This document shows positions 17,790 through 25,658 of a stretch of 64,000 bases of DNA, one piece after another. The DNA comes from Mycobacterium conspicuum (lineage in GTDB: Bacteria; Actinomycetota; Actinomycetes; Mycobacteriales; Mycobacteriaceae): positions 5,456,001-5,520,000 of the forward strand of contig NZ_AP022613.1 of assembly GCF_010730195.1 (NCBI RefSeq). Direction: 5' to 3'. Position 1 is the first letter of the stretch; the number at the start of each line of letters is the position of its first letter. The translations under genes and the position numbers were made by a program. The notes under the pieces are model-generated. The model searched no databases and had not been told where the DNA came from. It was given only the letters and a program-made list of their open reading frames with translations.

Positions 17790-18751
17790 TTGACCGCCAG
17801 CGACAGCCCGAAGTCGCCGGCATCGTCTGTCCACCAACGGATTCGACGCAGCCCCGCGTCGGCCAATTCGGCACTCACCCCGTCCGGTCGGAACTTGCAT
17901 GACACTTCGGTCAGCATCTCTTCACCGGCCGCGAACTCGACCGTCAGGTCGAGCGCGCCGACTCGCACCCGCTGGCCGCGCTGCGAACGCAGCCACATCT
18001 CGATTCGCTCCTCGTCGAGGTTCCAGCGTGCGACATGTTGGTAGGCGTCGATGTCGAAGTCGGCGTCGAGTTCCCGGTTGATCACCGCGAGCACGTTGCG
18101 ATTGAACTGGGCCGTCACCCCCGCGGCGTCGTCGTAGGCGCGCACCAAGCGGTCGGCGTCCTTGACGAGGTCGGTGCCCAACAGCAGGGTGTCCCCGGGC
18201 CGCATGACGTTGGCGAGGGTCGCCAGGAACTGCGCGCGCGGTTCGGGTGTGAGGTTGCCGATCGTAGATCCCAGGAACACGAACAGACGCCGACCGCCTT
18301 CGGGAATCTCGGTCAAATGTTCCTCGAAATCGCCGCAGACGGCCTTGATTTCGACGCCCGGGTATTCGCCCTGGATGGCTGTCGCGGTTGCTGAGAGCAT
18401 CCCGGCGTCGACGTCGAACGGCACGAATCCGCATAGCGACCCGCGGTCGCGCAGCGCGTCGAGCAGCAGCCTGGTTTTCTCGGAGGTTCCGGCGCCGAGT
18501 TCGACGAGGGTGTCGGCCTGGCTGGCGGAGGCGATTTCGGCCGAGGACGCCCGCAGGATCTGCGCTTCGGCGCGGGTCGGGTAGTACTCCGGAAGCCGGG
18601 TGATCTGGTCGAACAGGTCGCTGCCCACCGAATCGTAGAACCACTTGGGCGGCAACGACTTCGGGGTCTCCTGCAGGCCTTCGAATACATCGCGGCGCAG
18701 TGCGCGATGCGCCGAGTCGGCGCCGAGATGGTTGGCCAGCGACAGCGTCAT
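17786..18751 (-). CDS. egtD: Histidine N-alpha-methyltransferase EgtD
   Basis: Trimethylates histidine to hercynine with three SAM in the first committed step of ergothioneine synthesis. The 321-residue protein has the SAM-binding loop VELGAGTSEKTRLLLDAL, the FVPFDVDAGML strand and the family-typical KWFYDSVGSDLFDQITRLPE near the N-terminus. Length is as in the family. ATGA overlap with egtC upstream and GTGA overlap with egtE downstream make coupled translation likely. Confidence 0.95.
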   Translation of the reverse strand: MTLSLANHLGADSAHRALRRDVFEGLQETPKSLPPKWFYDSVGSDLFDQITRLPEYYPTRAEAQILRASSAEIASASQADTLVELGAGTSEKTRLLLDALRDRGSLCGFVPFDVDAGMLSATATAIQGEYPGVEIKAVCGDFEEHLTEIPEGGRRLFVFLGSTIGNLTPEPRAQFLATLANVMRPGDTLLLGTDLVKDADRLVRAYDDAAGVTAQFNRNVLAVINRELDADFDIDAYQHVARWNLDEERIEMWLRSQRGQRVRVGALDLTVEFAAGEEMLTEVSCKFRPDGVSAELADAGLRRIRWWTDDAGDFGLSLAVK

Positions 18752-19461
18752 GAAGGTCCTTTCGCGGGATCTAGCGGCGTCAACACGACACCGCCGGCAG
18801 TGACTTCGACGAGGTGCCGGTCCGGCACGTCCTCCCAGTCGTACTCGTCGTCGTACGGCTCGCTGGCCAGCACGACCCCGTCGTCACGGCGCAGGATGGA
18901 CAAGGTATCCCCCCACACCGTAGCCAGCATTCGAGAACCGTTGGCGGCCAACACGTTAAGCCTCGCATCCGGGTCGGCGGCACCGATCTGCGCGACCGTT
19001 TCACCCAGCGCGTCCAGGCCGCGCGCGAATATGGTGGCCGCGAGCATCGCACTGTCGCAGACTGATTCGGCAAGCAAGCCAGTCGGCAACACGGCCCGGT
19101 CCACGACGCCGTTGTGCGACAACAACCATCGGCCGTCGGTGAACGGCGCGGTAGCGCTGGCTTCGATCGGCATGCCGACGGTCGCCGAGCGCACCGCGGC
19201 AACCACGCAGTGGCTGCGCAGTGCGGGCGCCATCGAGTCGAACGACGCGTCGCCCCACAGCGGCGCCGGGCTGCGCCAGCGCCGCGCTACATTGTCTTGC
19301 AAGGAAGAATCGAAAAGCCCTACGCCCCAACCGTCGGCGTTCATCAGGCCGTGCTTTTGCCGGCGCGGGGCATAAGACTGCACCCGCAGCGAATGCGGGG
19401 GGTCGAGCACCAACGAGGAAATTGCGACCTCGCGCCCGAGCCAACCGAGATGACGGCACAT
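18748..19461 (-). CDS. egtC: Ergothioneine biosynthesis Ntn amidohydrolase EgtC
   Basis: Class II glutamine-amidotransferase-like hydrolase that removes the gamma-glutamyl group from the EgtB product. The 237-residue protein starts MCRHLGWLG, exposing the nucleophile Cys2 after Met removal; HGLMNADGWGVGLFD and RSHCVVAAVRSAT follow the Ntn fold. ATG at 19461 is chosen because it overlaps the egtB stop (TGATG) and places Cys at position 2; an upstream extension in this frame is not credible. Confidence 0.93.
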   Translation of the reverse strand: MCRHLGWLGREVAISSLVLDPPHSLRVQSYAPRRQKHGLMNADGWGVGLFDSSLQDNVARRWRSPAPLWGDASFDSMAPALRSHCVVAAVRSATVGMPIEASATAPFTDGRWLLSHNGVVDRAVLPTGLLAESVCDSAMLAATIFARGLDALGETVAQIGAADPDARLNVLAANGSRMLATVWGDTLSILRRDDGVVLASEPYDDEYDWEDVPDRHLVEVTAGGVVLTPLDPAKGPS

Positions 19462-21020
19462 CAGGCGTCCTCGACAGACCACGCCAACCGGACCCCGGAG
19501 AAAATCTGCCTGCGGTAGGGATGGTCCCAGTTGCGAAAGCTCGGCCGCAGGATGGCGGACTCCACCGCCCACGATCCGCCGCGCAGCACCCGGTAGTCGC
19601 CGTCGAAGAAGGGCTGCGAGTACCGCTCGTAGATCATCGGAACGAACCCGGGCCAGGGCCGCAGCGGTGAGCTGGTCCACTCCCACACATCACCGAGCAT
19701 CTGCTCGACCCCGTAGGCCGAGGCGCCGCGCGGGTACGCGCCGACCGGCGCGGGGCGCAGCGCGGCGCCGCCGAGGTTGGCGTGGGCCTCCGTCGGCGCC
19801 TCGGCTCCCCACGGATAGCGACGGCGGGCGCCGGCCGCCGGGTCCCAGGCGCAGGCCTTCTCCCATTCCGCCTCGGTCGGCAACCGCGCCCCGGCCCAGG
19901 CCGCGTAGGCCTCGGCCTCGAAATAGCTGACATGCTGCACCGGCTCATCGGGCGGAACCTCTTCGGCGTGGCCAAATCGGTTGCGGCCGTACGAATTCCA
20001 GAATTGCGGCGCGGTCAGGTTCGCGGCCTGACGGTGTTGCCAACCGCGCTCGGACCACCAGCGCGAGTCGTCATAGCCGCCGTCGTCGATGAAGTGTCGC
20101 CATTCCCCATTGGTGACCGGAACCCGGCCGATGCGAAACGCCGGCAGGTCGACGACGTGGGCGGGACGCTCGTTGTCCAACGAGTACGGCTCGCTGCCGG
20201 CATCCACGCCCAACACGAACGGCCCGCCGGGCACCAGCACCGACGTTCCGGCCAGGCCCGGCCTGCCGGCGGGCAGCGTGACGGTGTCCGGCAACAGCGG
20301 CGCGCCGGTGCGCAGGTTGAGCGCCTGCAGCATGGTTTCGTCGTGCTGGTTTTCGTGGCTGACCACCATGCCGAACACAAACTCGCCGTCTTGCCCGTTG
20401 CTGTCGGGGAGCGCGTCAAGGGCGTCGAGCACGGCCGATCGCACTGTGCGGCAATAGGAATGCGCCCGCTTCGGAGACAGCAGCGGCAACTCGGCACGGC
20501 TCGCGCGGGAGTGTTCGAAGGCGTCGTAGAGGCCCTCGACGGCAGGCGGCAAAATCCCGGGCCGGTTGAGGTCACCACCGCGCAGCAGCCACAGTTCTTC
20601 CTGCTGACCGATGTGCGCCAGGTCCCACACCAAAGGGCTCATCAATGGGTCGTACTGCCGACACAGTTCGGCGTCGTCGAAATCGACCAGCCGCAGCGTG
20701 CGCGTGCGCGCCCGCGCCAAATCGTCGGCGAGCCCTTCGCGGCGTAGCGCCCGCAAGCGCGGCGCAGCCGGGCGCAGCGGGTCGGAATCATCGGCACATG
20801 ACGACCGCAAGCGCGGCGCAGCCGGGCGCAGCGGGTCGGAATCATCGGCACATGACGACCGCAAGCGCGGCGCAGCCGGGCGCAGCGGGTCGGAATCATC
20901 GGCACATGACGACCGCAAGCGCGGCGCAGCCGGGCGCAGCGGGTCGGAATCATCGGCACATGACGACCGCAAGCGCGGCGCAGCCGGGCGCAGCGGGTCG
21001 GAATCATCAGCAGGAGTCAC
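19461..21020 (-). CDS. egtB: Ergothioneine sulfoxide synthase EgtB with an in-frame N-terminal tandem repeat
   Basis: Iron(II)- and O2-dependent enzyme joining hercynine to gamma-glutamylcysteine as a sulfoxide. The 519-residue protein has a DinB-like N-terminal domain with iron-ligand His residues (WDLAHIGQQEELWLL and SHENQHDETML, the latter His-x3-His) and a C-terminal FGE-sulfatase domain ending in GGSWAVESAILRPSFRNW. GTG at 21020 overlaps the egtA stop as GTGA, which favours this start. Residues ~5-90 are then nearly five copies of an 18-residue unit (DDSDPLRPAAPRLRSSCA) from a 54-bp minisatellite; from knowledge of Rv3703c (about 425 aa) this part is extra. TTG codons in each repeat and at the last repeat could allow shorter products. 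The catalytic part starts near EGLADDLARARTRTL. Confidence 0.92.
   Translation of the reverse strand: MTPADDSDPLRPAAPRLRSSCADDSDPLRPAAPRLRSSCADDSDPLRPAAPRLRSSCADDSDPLRPAAPRLRSSCADDSDPLRPAAPRLRALRREGLADDLARARTRTLRLVDFDDAELCRQYDPLMSPLVWDLAHIGQQEELWLLRGGDLNRPGILPPAVEGLYDAFEHSRASRAELPLLSPKRAHSYCRTVRSAVLDALDALPDSNGQDGEFVFGMVVSHENQHDETMLQALNLRTGAPLLPDTVTLPAGRPGLAGTSVLVPGGPFVLGVDAGSEPYSLDNERPAHVVDLPAFRIGRVPVTNGEWRHFIDDGGYDDSRWWSERGWQHRQAANLTAPQFWNSYGRNRFGHAEEVPPDEPVQHVSYFEAEAYAAWAGARLPTEAEWEKACAWDPAAGARRRYPWGAEAPTEAHANLGGAALRPAPVGAYPRGASAYGVEQMLGDVWEWTSSPLRPWPGFVPMIYERYSQPFFDGDYRVLRGGSWAVESAILRPSFRNWDHPYRRQIFSGVRLAWSVEDA
20751..21008 (-). repeat. 54-bp minisatellite, about 4.8 copies, in the 5' end of egtB (MIRU-like)
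   Basis: Four full identical 54-bp units start at 20751, 20805, 20859 and 20913, and a partial fifth at 20967. Read on the minus strand each contains the core GACCCGCTGCGCCCGGC followed by GCCGCGCTTGCG. Since 54 is 18 codons, copy-number changes keep egtB in frame. The same core appears at 35777-35938 and 40588-40626. There are no spacers, so it is not a CRISPR. Insertion at the overlapping egtA stop/egtB start recalls the known preference of M. tuberculosis MIRUs for DTGA junctions. Confidence 0.95.
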
Positions 21021-22333
21021 GGGCCCCCTTGTGTCAGCTGCGCGGCCCGCGCAACCTCGGCCGCGATGCCGTGGTCGATCACGCGGTCGGCGAAATCATC
21101 ACCGGGGCAACGGCCCTTTTCGACGTACCGCACGAGTCGCTCCATCGCGTCGGTGAGCTCGGCGGGCGCCCTTTCCGCGGCGACGGCGACGCAGCGGTTG
21201 GCCGCCTCGTAGAGCCGCCGATCACAGAGCCCGAGCCGGGCCGCGTTGTCCCACGCGGTGGCCACCGGCTCGACGGCCTCGGCGGCGATGGCGGCGGCCT
21301 CCGGGTCGTCGAGAAGCGCGACCAGCGTGTAGACCACCGCGGGCCAGAAGTCGTCCGGCATGCTATCGAGGTAGCGGATTTCCAGCCATTGCCGCGGGCG
21401 CACCGGCGGGAACAGGGTGGTCAGGTGGTATTCCAAATCGGCGACGGTGGGCCGGCGATCGCCGAGCAGCTGTAGGCCGTCAGCCCAGTCGGCAAAGGGC
21501 ACCCAGTGCGTGACCGGTGCGCAGTCCGCGGTGCCCGGATTGTTGACCAGCATCACGGGCGCTTTGAGCGCGTAGCGCGCCCAGTCGGTCCCCGGGTCGT
21601 CGCCGCTGACACCCAGGATCGGCCCGCAGCGCGCCGAGTCCATCTGACCCCACACCCATTGCCGGGTGGACACCCAACCGGAGAATTCGCCGCCCAGCAT
21701 CGGGGAGTTGGCCGCGATCGCGATCATCGTGGGCCCTAGCGCGTGCGCCAGCCGCACCCGCGCGGCCCAGCCGGCCTGCGGGCCGGCGTCGAGATTGACC
21801 TGGACCGACGCCGTCGACGTCATCATCGCCGCGCCCGCCTTTCCGGAATCGCTGGCGGCGAAGAATTGCTCCATCGCGCGGTAGCGTGACCCGGGGTTGA
21901 TCCGCTGGGGCGAGCGCAGCGGGTCGGAGCCCAGAAAAACCAGTCCGAGCCCGGAATCGGCGAAGACCCTCCGCAGTACGGCCTGGTCATCGCTCATCGC
22001 AGCGATGGCCGCCACGACGCCGTCCTCCGGCGGGCCGGACAGCTCGACGGCACCCCCGGGCTCCACGGTGACCGCGCTGCCGCCGGGCAACCGGGGCAGC
22101 TGCTTGAGTATCGCGGTGATTTCCTCCCACCGCGGCCTGCGGTAGGGATCGGCCGGGTCGAAACAGTGCGCCTCCAGCTCCAGACCAACGCGGCCGAGGG
22201 GTCCATCCGTCAGGCAGCCCTCGGCGATGTACTCCGCGGCCGTGGACGACGAGTCCACCTCCGCTTCGGCGGGGCACGGGGTATCCAGGGTTTTCTTCGA
22301 AACCGGCAGAGCGCTGCTGGCGGCGAGCGTCAT
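21017..22333 (-). CDS. egtA: Glutamate-cysteine ligase EgtA
   Basis: Makes gamma-glutamylcysteine from Glu and Cys with ATP, the thiol donor for EgtB. The 438-residue protein shows the family metal-binding start RVGLELEAHCFDP, VEPGGAVELSGPP, and the segment STASVQVNLDAG. GGAGGG lies at ribosome-site distance before the ATG. It heads the egtABCDE operon; the stop overlaps the egtB GTG by GTGA. Ortholog of Rv3704c (also called gshA) by order and content. Confidence 0.93.
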   Translation of the reverse strand: MTLAASSALPVSKKTLDTPCPAEAEVDSSSTAAEYIAEGCLTDGPLGRVGLELEAHCFDPADPYRRPRWEEITAILKQLPRLPGGSAVTVEPGGAVELSGPPEDGVVAAIAAMSDDQAVLRRVFADSGLGLVFLGSDPLRSPQRINPGSRYRAMEQFFAASDSGKAGAAMMTSTASVQVNLDAGPQAGWAARVRLAHALGPTMIAIAANSPMLGGEFSGWVSTRQWVWGQMDSARCGPILGVSGDDPGTDWARYALKAPVMLVNNPGTADCAPVTHWVPFADWADGLQLLGDRRPTVADLEYHLTTLFPPVRPRQWLEIRYLDSMPDDFWPAVVYTLVALLDDPEAAAIAAEAVEPVATAWDNAARLGLCDRRLYEAANRCVAVAAERAPAELTDAMERLVRYVEKGRCPGDDFADRVIDHGIAAEVARAAQLTQGGP

Positions 22334-22464
22334 ATCACGATCCCTCCGGATGCGCAGCTAACGGAACGATAGCCGCCACCACTTCATCTACCAGACGGCA
22401 CCGACATATTCCCGTTCCCGACCGCTTTGGCTGCACGGCTCAGCTGGGTACCCAAAATCATTCG

Positions 22465-23112
22465 CTACTGCCCCAACGCGTTCTGCATGGCGCCGGCCAG
22501 CACGTTGACCGCGGGCCCGGCGTTGCCAGATTGGCAGACCTTGGCCTGCACCAACACATTTTCACGCAGCCGGGTTTGATCGAAGCACCGTCGATCGGTG
22601 CCCGCTTCTTGCTTGATCCAGTTTGCGTCGGCACCGGTCGCCGGACCGCCATCGAAGGACCACACCTGCGTGGTCCCGTTGTCCAGGTGCAGTGCGGTGG
22701 TCTGTCCCGCGCAGCCCACGGTTCGGTCCACCACTCGATGAAAGGCCCGGCCGGCGGCGTCATTGGTGGCGAATACCCCCACTGCCTGCTTGACGAGGTG
22801 GGTTTCGTCGGTTGCCGACGTCTGTGCGGTGGCTCCGTTGAACGACGCCAGGTCGGGGTCGTTGTACACCTCCGGCAACCCGATGTCGGCCCAGTTGTTG
22901 CACACCGGAAGGTCGACCCAGAAACCCTGGAATGGCTGGGTGAACACCGACTCCCACCCCATCGGGCCGCCGACAATGTTGCCGACCGACCCCTTGCCGA
23001 GGACCGCGTAGGACACCACTCCCGGATCTGACGGGTGGGCTTGCGCGGCCGGGCTCCCGAAGGCTGCGCCTACGCCCAGCACGACGCTGGCCACCGTCGC
23101 GGACATCCGCAT
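22465..23112 (-). CDS. Secreted PknH-like sensor-domain protein, Rv3705c type
   Basis: A 215-residue exported protein with a signal peptide (SATVASVVLGVGAAFG, cleavage probably after AQA) and a domain like the extracytoplasmic sensor of the kinase PknH. Four Cys (in PVCNNW, VGCAG, RRCFD and KVCQS) fit the two disulfides of that fold. No kinase domain is present. It is transcribed with the egt operon direction but 131 bases upstream of egtA. The ligand is unknown. Confidence 0.8.
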   Translation of the reverse strand: MRMSATVASVVLGVGAAFGSPAAQAHPSDPGVVSYAVLGKGSVGNIVGGPMGWESVFTQPFQGFWVDLPVCNNWADIGLPEVYNDPDLASFNGATAQTSATDETHLVKQAVGVFATNDAAGRAFHRVVDRTVGCAGQTTALHLDNGTTQVWSFDGGPATGADANWIKQEAGTDRRCFDQTRLRENVLVQAKVCQSGNAGPAVNVLAGAMQNALGQ

Positions 23113-23334
23113 GGCTCTCGATCATGCCAGGCCCACGACGATCCCGTCGTCCAACTCCTACTGCCCCAAGTTAGTCCGCACTCCTTCTCCGACCTTCTTG
23201 CCGAGATCAGGTGACAGCACCGACTCCTCGACACTGCAAGACGTAACCAATGATGTTGTGCGCCAATCAATCTCAGCTTTTGGGGTTGCTACCCTCGGCG
23301 GTCACCAAACCGACACCGAGTCCGGTTTGCGGCG

Positions 23335-23745
23335 CTAGGGACGTGGCGACGGGGCGGGAGGCGGGGACGGAGGCGTCGGCAACTGGCTCGGGCCGCCCGG
23401 GCCCATCGGACCAGCGAACGGACCGCCGGGACCACCAGGTCCACCGACCGGCGGCGGAGGCATGCCGGGCCCGCCAGGCTGCCAGGGTCCATAGACCATC
23501 GGCGGCCCCCACGCGGGCGGCCCACCGGGCTTGAACCCGCCATGGTGAAAGTGGTGACAGTTGTTGTGCCCGAGGATTATTGCGCCGGAGAAAAAGATGA
23601 CCGACAAGATAAAGAGGATGCCGGCGACGATCACGACCCACGCCGCCACGGCGTAGAGTCTGGGCGGTTTGGCCCGCGGCGGGGGCGGCGGTGGAGCCGC
23701 GGCGACGGACGTCGGCGGGGTCGAGGGTTCGGGCGTTTCAGTCAT
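23335..23745 (-). CDS. Single-pass membrane protein with Pro/Gly-rich outer tail, Rv3705A/Rv3706c type
   Basis: A 136-residue protein: a Pro-rich cytoplasmic N-terminus (PPPPPPRAKPPRLY), one strong transmembrane helix (AAWVVIVAGILFILSVIFF), a short His-rich motif (NNCHHFHHGG) and a Pro/Gly-rich C-terminal tail. ATG at 23745 is chosen because the N-terminus MTETPEPS matches the neighbouring paralog; an upstream ATG is possible. The adjacent gene at 23915-24301 has the same plan, so the two form a tandem duplicate. Function unknown. Confidence 0.75.
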   Translation of the reverse strand: MTETPEPSTPPTSVAAAPPPPPPRAKPPRLYAVAAWVVIVAGILFILSVIFFSGAIILGHNNCHHFHHGGFKPGGPPAWGPPMVYGPWQPGGPGMPPPPVGGPGGPGGPFAGPMGPGGPSQLPTPPSPPPAPSPRP

Positions 23746-23914
23746 GCCTTGAATATTGCCTAGCTGATAACCGCAGTAACAGGTTTCGGTCACAAACTTG
23801 CTGTGAATTGAGATGCCGCAGTTGGGCGGCGGTTATGGCGACCGACGCGTAGCCCGGCGCTCAGGCGAGCGCCGGGCTACTAGGTTGGCCCGCCGGGGTT
23901 ATACCTGCAGTCCC

Positions 23915-24301
23915 CTACGGCGTGTGCGATGGCACGACCGACGACGGGATCTGACTCGGTCCGGGCGCGCCCGGAGCCGCGGGCGCAGGCGCACCCGGCG
24001 GGATCGCCCCCGGTGCACCCCAGGGACCGCCGGGCCCGCCAGGACCACCGAATCGGTGCGGATGCCCCATCATCGAGTGGTGCCTGTGGCCGTGGTGATG
24101 CCCGTGACCCGAATGCTTGCCGAGGGCGTAGCCGCTGAAGAAGATGACCGAGACGATGAAGACGATCCCGGCGACGATCGCGACCCAGGCCGCGAATTGG
24201 AAGACCCGAGGGGTCCGGTGTACCACCTCGACGGGAGCGTCGGGCGGCGGCGCAGTTGCGGTAGCAGTCCGCACGGTGGGGGTTTCAGATGTTTCACTCA
24301 T
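23915..24301 (-). CDS. Single-pass membrane protein with His- and Pro/Gly-rich tail (paralog of the gene at 23335)
   Basis: A 128-residue protein with the same layout as its neighbour: polar N-terminus, one transmembrane helix (AAWVAIVAGIVFIVSVIFF), a His cluster (KHSGHGHHHGHRHHSMM) and a Pro/Gly tail. The helix is nearly identical in both paralogs, while the His cluster is expanded here, which may bind metal. ATG at 24301 gives MSETSETP. Function unknown. Confidence 0.75.
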   Translation of the reverse strand: MSETSETPTVRTATATAPPPDAPVEVVHRTPRVFQFAAWVAIVAGIVFIVSVIFFSGYALGKHSGHGHHHGHRHHSMMGHPHRFGGPGGPGGPWGAPGAIPPGAPAPAAPGAPGPSQIPSSVVPSHTP

Positions 24302-24394
24302 GAGACACATGATGCGGGCGTGACCAATAGCCGCCGCTATGCGTTAGTTAAGTACCAGCTATGAGCTAAAAACCGCCGCCTACCTGCCAATAAG

Positions 24395-24595
24395 CTATTC
24401 GGCCCCGCGTCCGGTCCGCTGCTGCAACTCATCGATGAGCTCCGACGCCTGCGCCTTGGTCAAATCCTCCGGAACCTCCAGCCGCGCCTCCTGCGCCAGC
24501 GTGTTCAGGTAACTGCGCTGGGGACCGGTCATCGGCTCGTCGCCGGTCACCCAGTCGGCCGTATCTTTCTCCGGGTTCATGTCGTTGGTCGTCAT
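24395..24595 (-). CDS. DUF3072-family small protein (66 aa)
   Basis: A short acidic cytoplasmic protein with the DUF3072 pattern: DWVTGDEPMTGPQRSYL, TLAQEA and a C-terminal helix LTKAQASELIDELQQRTG. The start is ATG at 24595 (MTTNDMNPEKD); an upstream extension in the same frame looks noncoding. The family is common in actinobacteria and has no established function; the helix resembles SAP/HeH-like nucleic-acid-binding ends, which is only a suggestion. Confidence 0.75.
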   Translation of the reverse strand: MTTNDMNPEKDTADWVTGDEPMTGPQRSYLNTLAQEARLEVPEDLTKAQASELIDELQQRTGRGAE

Positions 24596-24850
24596 GACGA
24601 CGGGGATAGCCGTCGCACGCATGTTCGAAACACGTTTCGAATCCCGGGCCGCGGGTGACCCTAGCGGAATGAATAGCAACCCGCGGTCGGTGCCCGCCGA
24701 CGCGACGCAGCCAACCGAAGAGCAGCGCGAAACCGAAGAGCGCATGGAACATCAAAACGACGACCCGGACGGCCCAGGTTTGCAACAGACACACGATCAG
24801 CTCGCCGACTAGAGCACTCGCTAAGGAGAGCCGGGGCTTGTGGGGCGATC

Positions 24851-25090
24851 ATGGTTTTGCGAAACATCATCGGCAGGGCGGCGGTGGAACGGGGGTGGGA
24901 ACTTATCTGGTCGTCGTCCGTCATGCAGCAATACAACAAAGGCGACACCACCATCAAGGTCCGCTACCTGCATACCGGAGCCATCTGGCACGCCGAGTGG
25001 TCACGCGAGGGAGTGCGCCATGACCTCGACCCGCAGCACCCCAACAAGCGGGACGCAATCATCTCCTGGTTGGACGAGTTGGAAGAATAG
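24851..25090 (+). CDS. Hypothetical protein, 79 aa
   Basis: An open frame of 79 codons beginning MVLRNIIGRAAVERGW. Its composition is soluble and protein-like (HTGAIWHAEWSREGVRHDL, C-terminal acidic helix WLDELEE), unlike the Arg/Pro-rich shadow frames around it. It is convergent with the stress-protein gene, 19 bases apart. I do not recognise a family. Confidence 0.5.
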   Translation: MVLRNIIGRAAVERGWELIWSSSVMQQYNKGDTTIKVRYLHTGAIWHAEWSREGVRHDLDPQHPNKRDAIISWLDELEE

Positions 25091-25109
25091 CCCGGTTCTC
25101 CGCAATTGC

Positions 25110-25568
25110 TCAGCCGGTGGTGTGGACGATCAGGACGTCAGTCTTGGCCTTGCGCGAGACTTCGGACGGAACCGATCCCAGCAGTCGCCCAGCGACGGTG
25201 CTCAGACCGACGTTGCCGATGACCAGCAGGTCGGCATCGACTTCCTCGACGAGGTGCACCAGCGCGTTGACGGGGGCGCCGACGATCGCCTTCTCCACGA
25301 CGTCCTTGGCTCCGGCCTGGTGTGCCCGCTCCCGGGCGTCCTGCAGGATCCGGTAATACGGGGCCTCGCCCACCAACCGGTAGTCCTGGCCGTGATCACT
25401 CCCGGGTGGAATGGCGTAGCGGCCCTTCTCCTCGGGGACCGGGAGATGCGCCGTCGCGACGATCAACTTTGCGCCGTGCTCCGCAGCAATCGCGCTTGCG
25501 CGGTCCACCGCACGCATCGAAGAGTCCGAGCCATCGGTGCCGACTACGACGGTCTGATAGGCGCTCAT
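25110..25568 (-). CDS. Universal stress protein (UspA family, Rv1636-like)
   Basis: A 152-residue single-domain Usp. The N-terminal strand VVVGTDGSDSSMRAVDRA and the nucleotide-binding motif GNVGLSTVAGRLLGSVPSEVS (G-x2-G-x9-G-S) are complete. It closely resembles M. tuberculosis Rv1636, which binds cAMP, but the location differs, so it is probably a paralog. A TAGACT box ends 7 bases before the ATG, pointing to a leaderless transcript. Confidence 0.9.
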   Translation of the reverse strand: MSAYQTVVVGTDGSDSSMRAVDRASAIAAEHGAKLIVATAHLPVPEEKGRYAIPPGSDHGQDYRLVGEAPYYRILQDARERAHQAGAKDVVEKAIVGAPVNALVHLVEEVDADLLVIGNVGLSTVAGRLLGSVPSEVSRKAKTDVLIVHTTG

Positions 25569-25575
25569 TTCGGGA

Positions 25576-25581
25576 AGTCTA
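25576..25581 (-). promoter_or_regulatory. Candidate -10 box (TAGACT) of the stress-protein gene
   Basis: On the minus strand TAGACT is followed by 7 bases and the ATG at 25568, the leaderless spacing. Confidence 0.4.
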
Positions 25582-25658
25582 GGGCGCGGGGGGGCTCGTT
25601 AGAAGAACCGGTCCGGCGTCGGGTCTCCGCAGCAGCACTGGGTAAGGCAGGCCCGCGG

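Noticed and set aside
20751..21008. Possible CRISPR array
   Set aside because: The 54-bp units are directly adjacent and identical, with no spacers and no cas genes nearby; it is a minisatellite.
20611..21156. Plus-strand open frames across the egtB repeat
   Set aside because: All frames of a stop-free 54-bp repeat stay open; these are products of repetition.
24429..24794. Minus-strand frame with a hydrophobic start (VVVLMFHALFGFALLFGW)
   Set aside because: Only the first ~40 codons look protein-like, the rest overlaps DUF3072 in another frame, and there is no ribosome site; not supportable.
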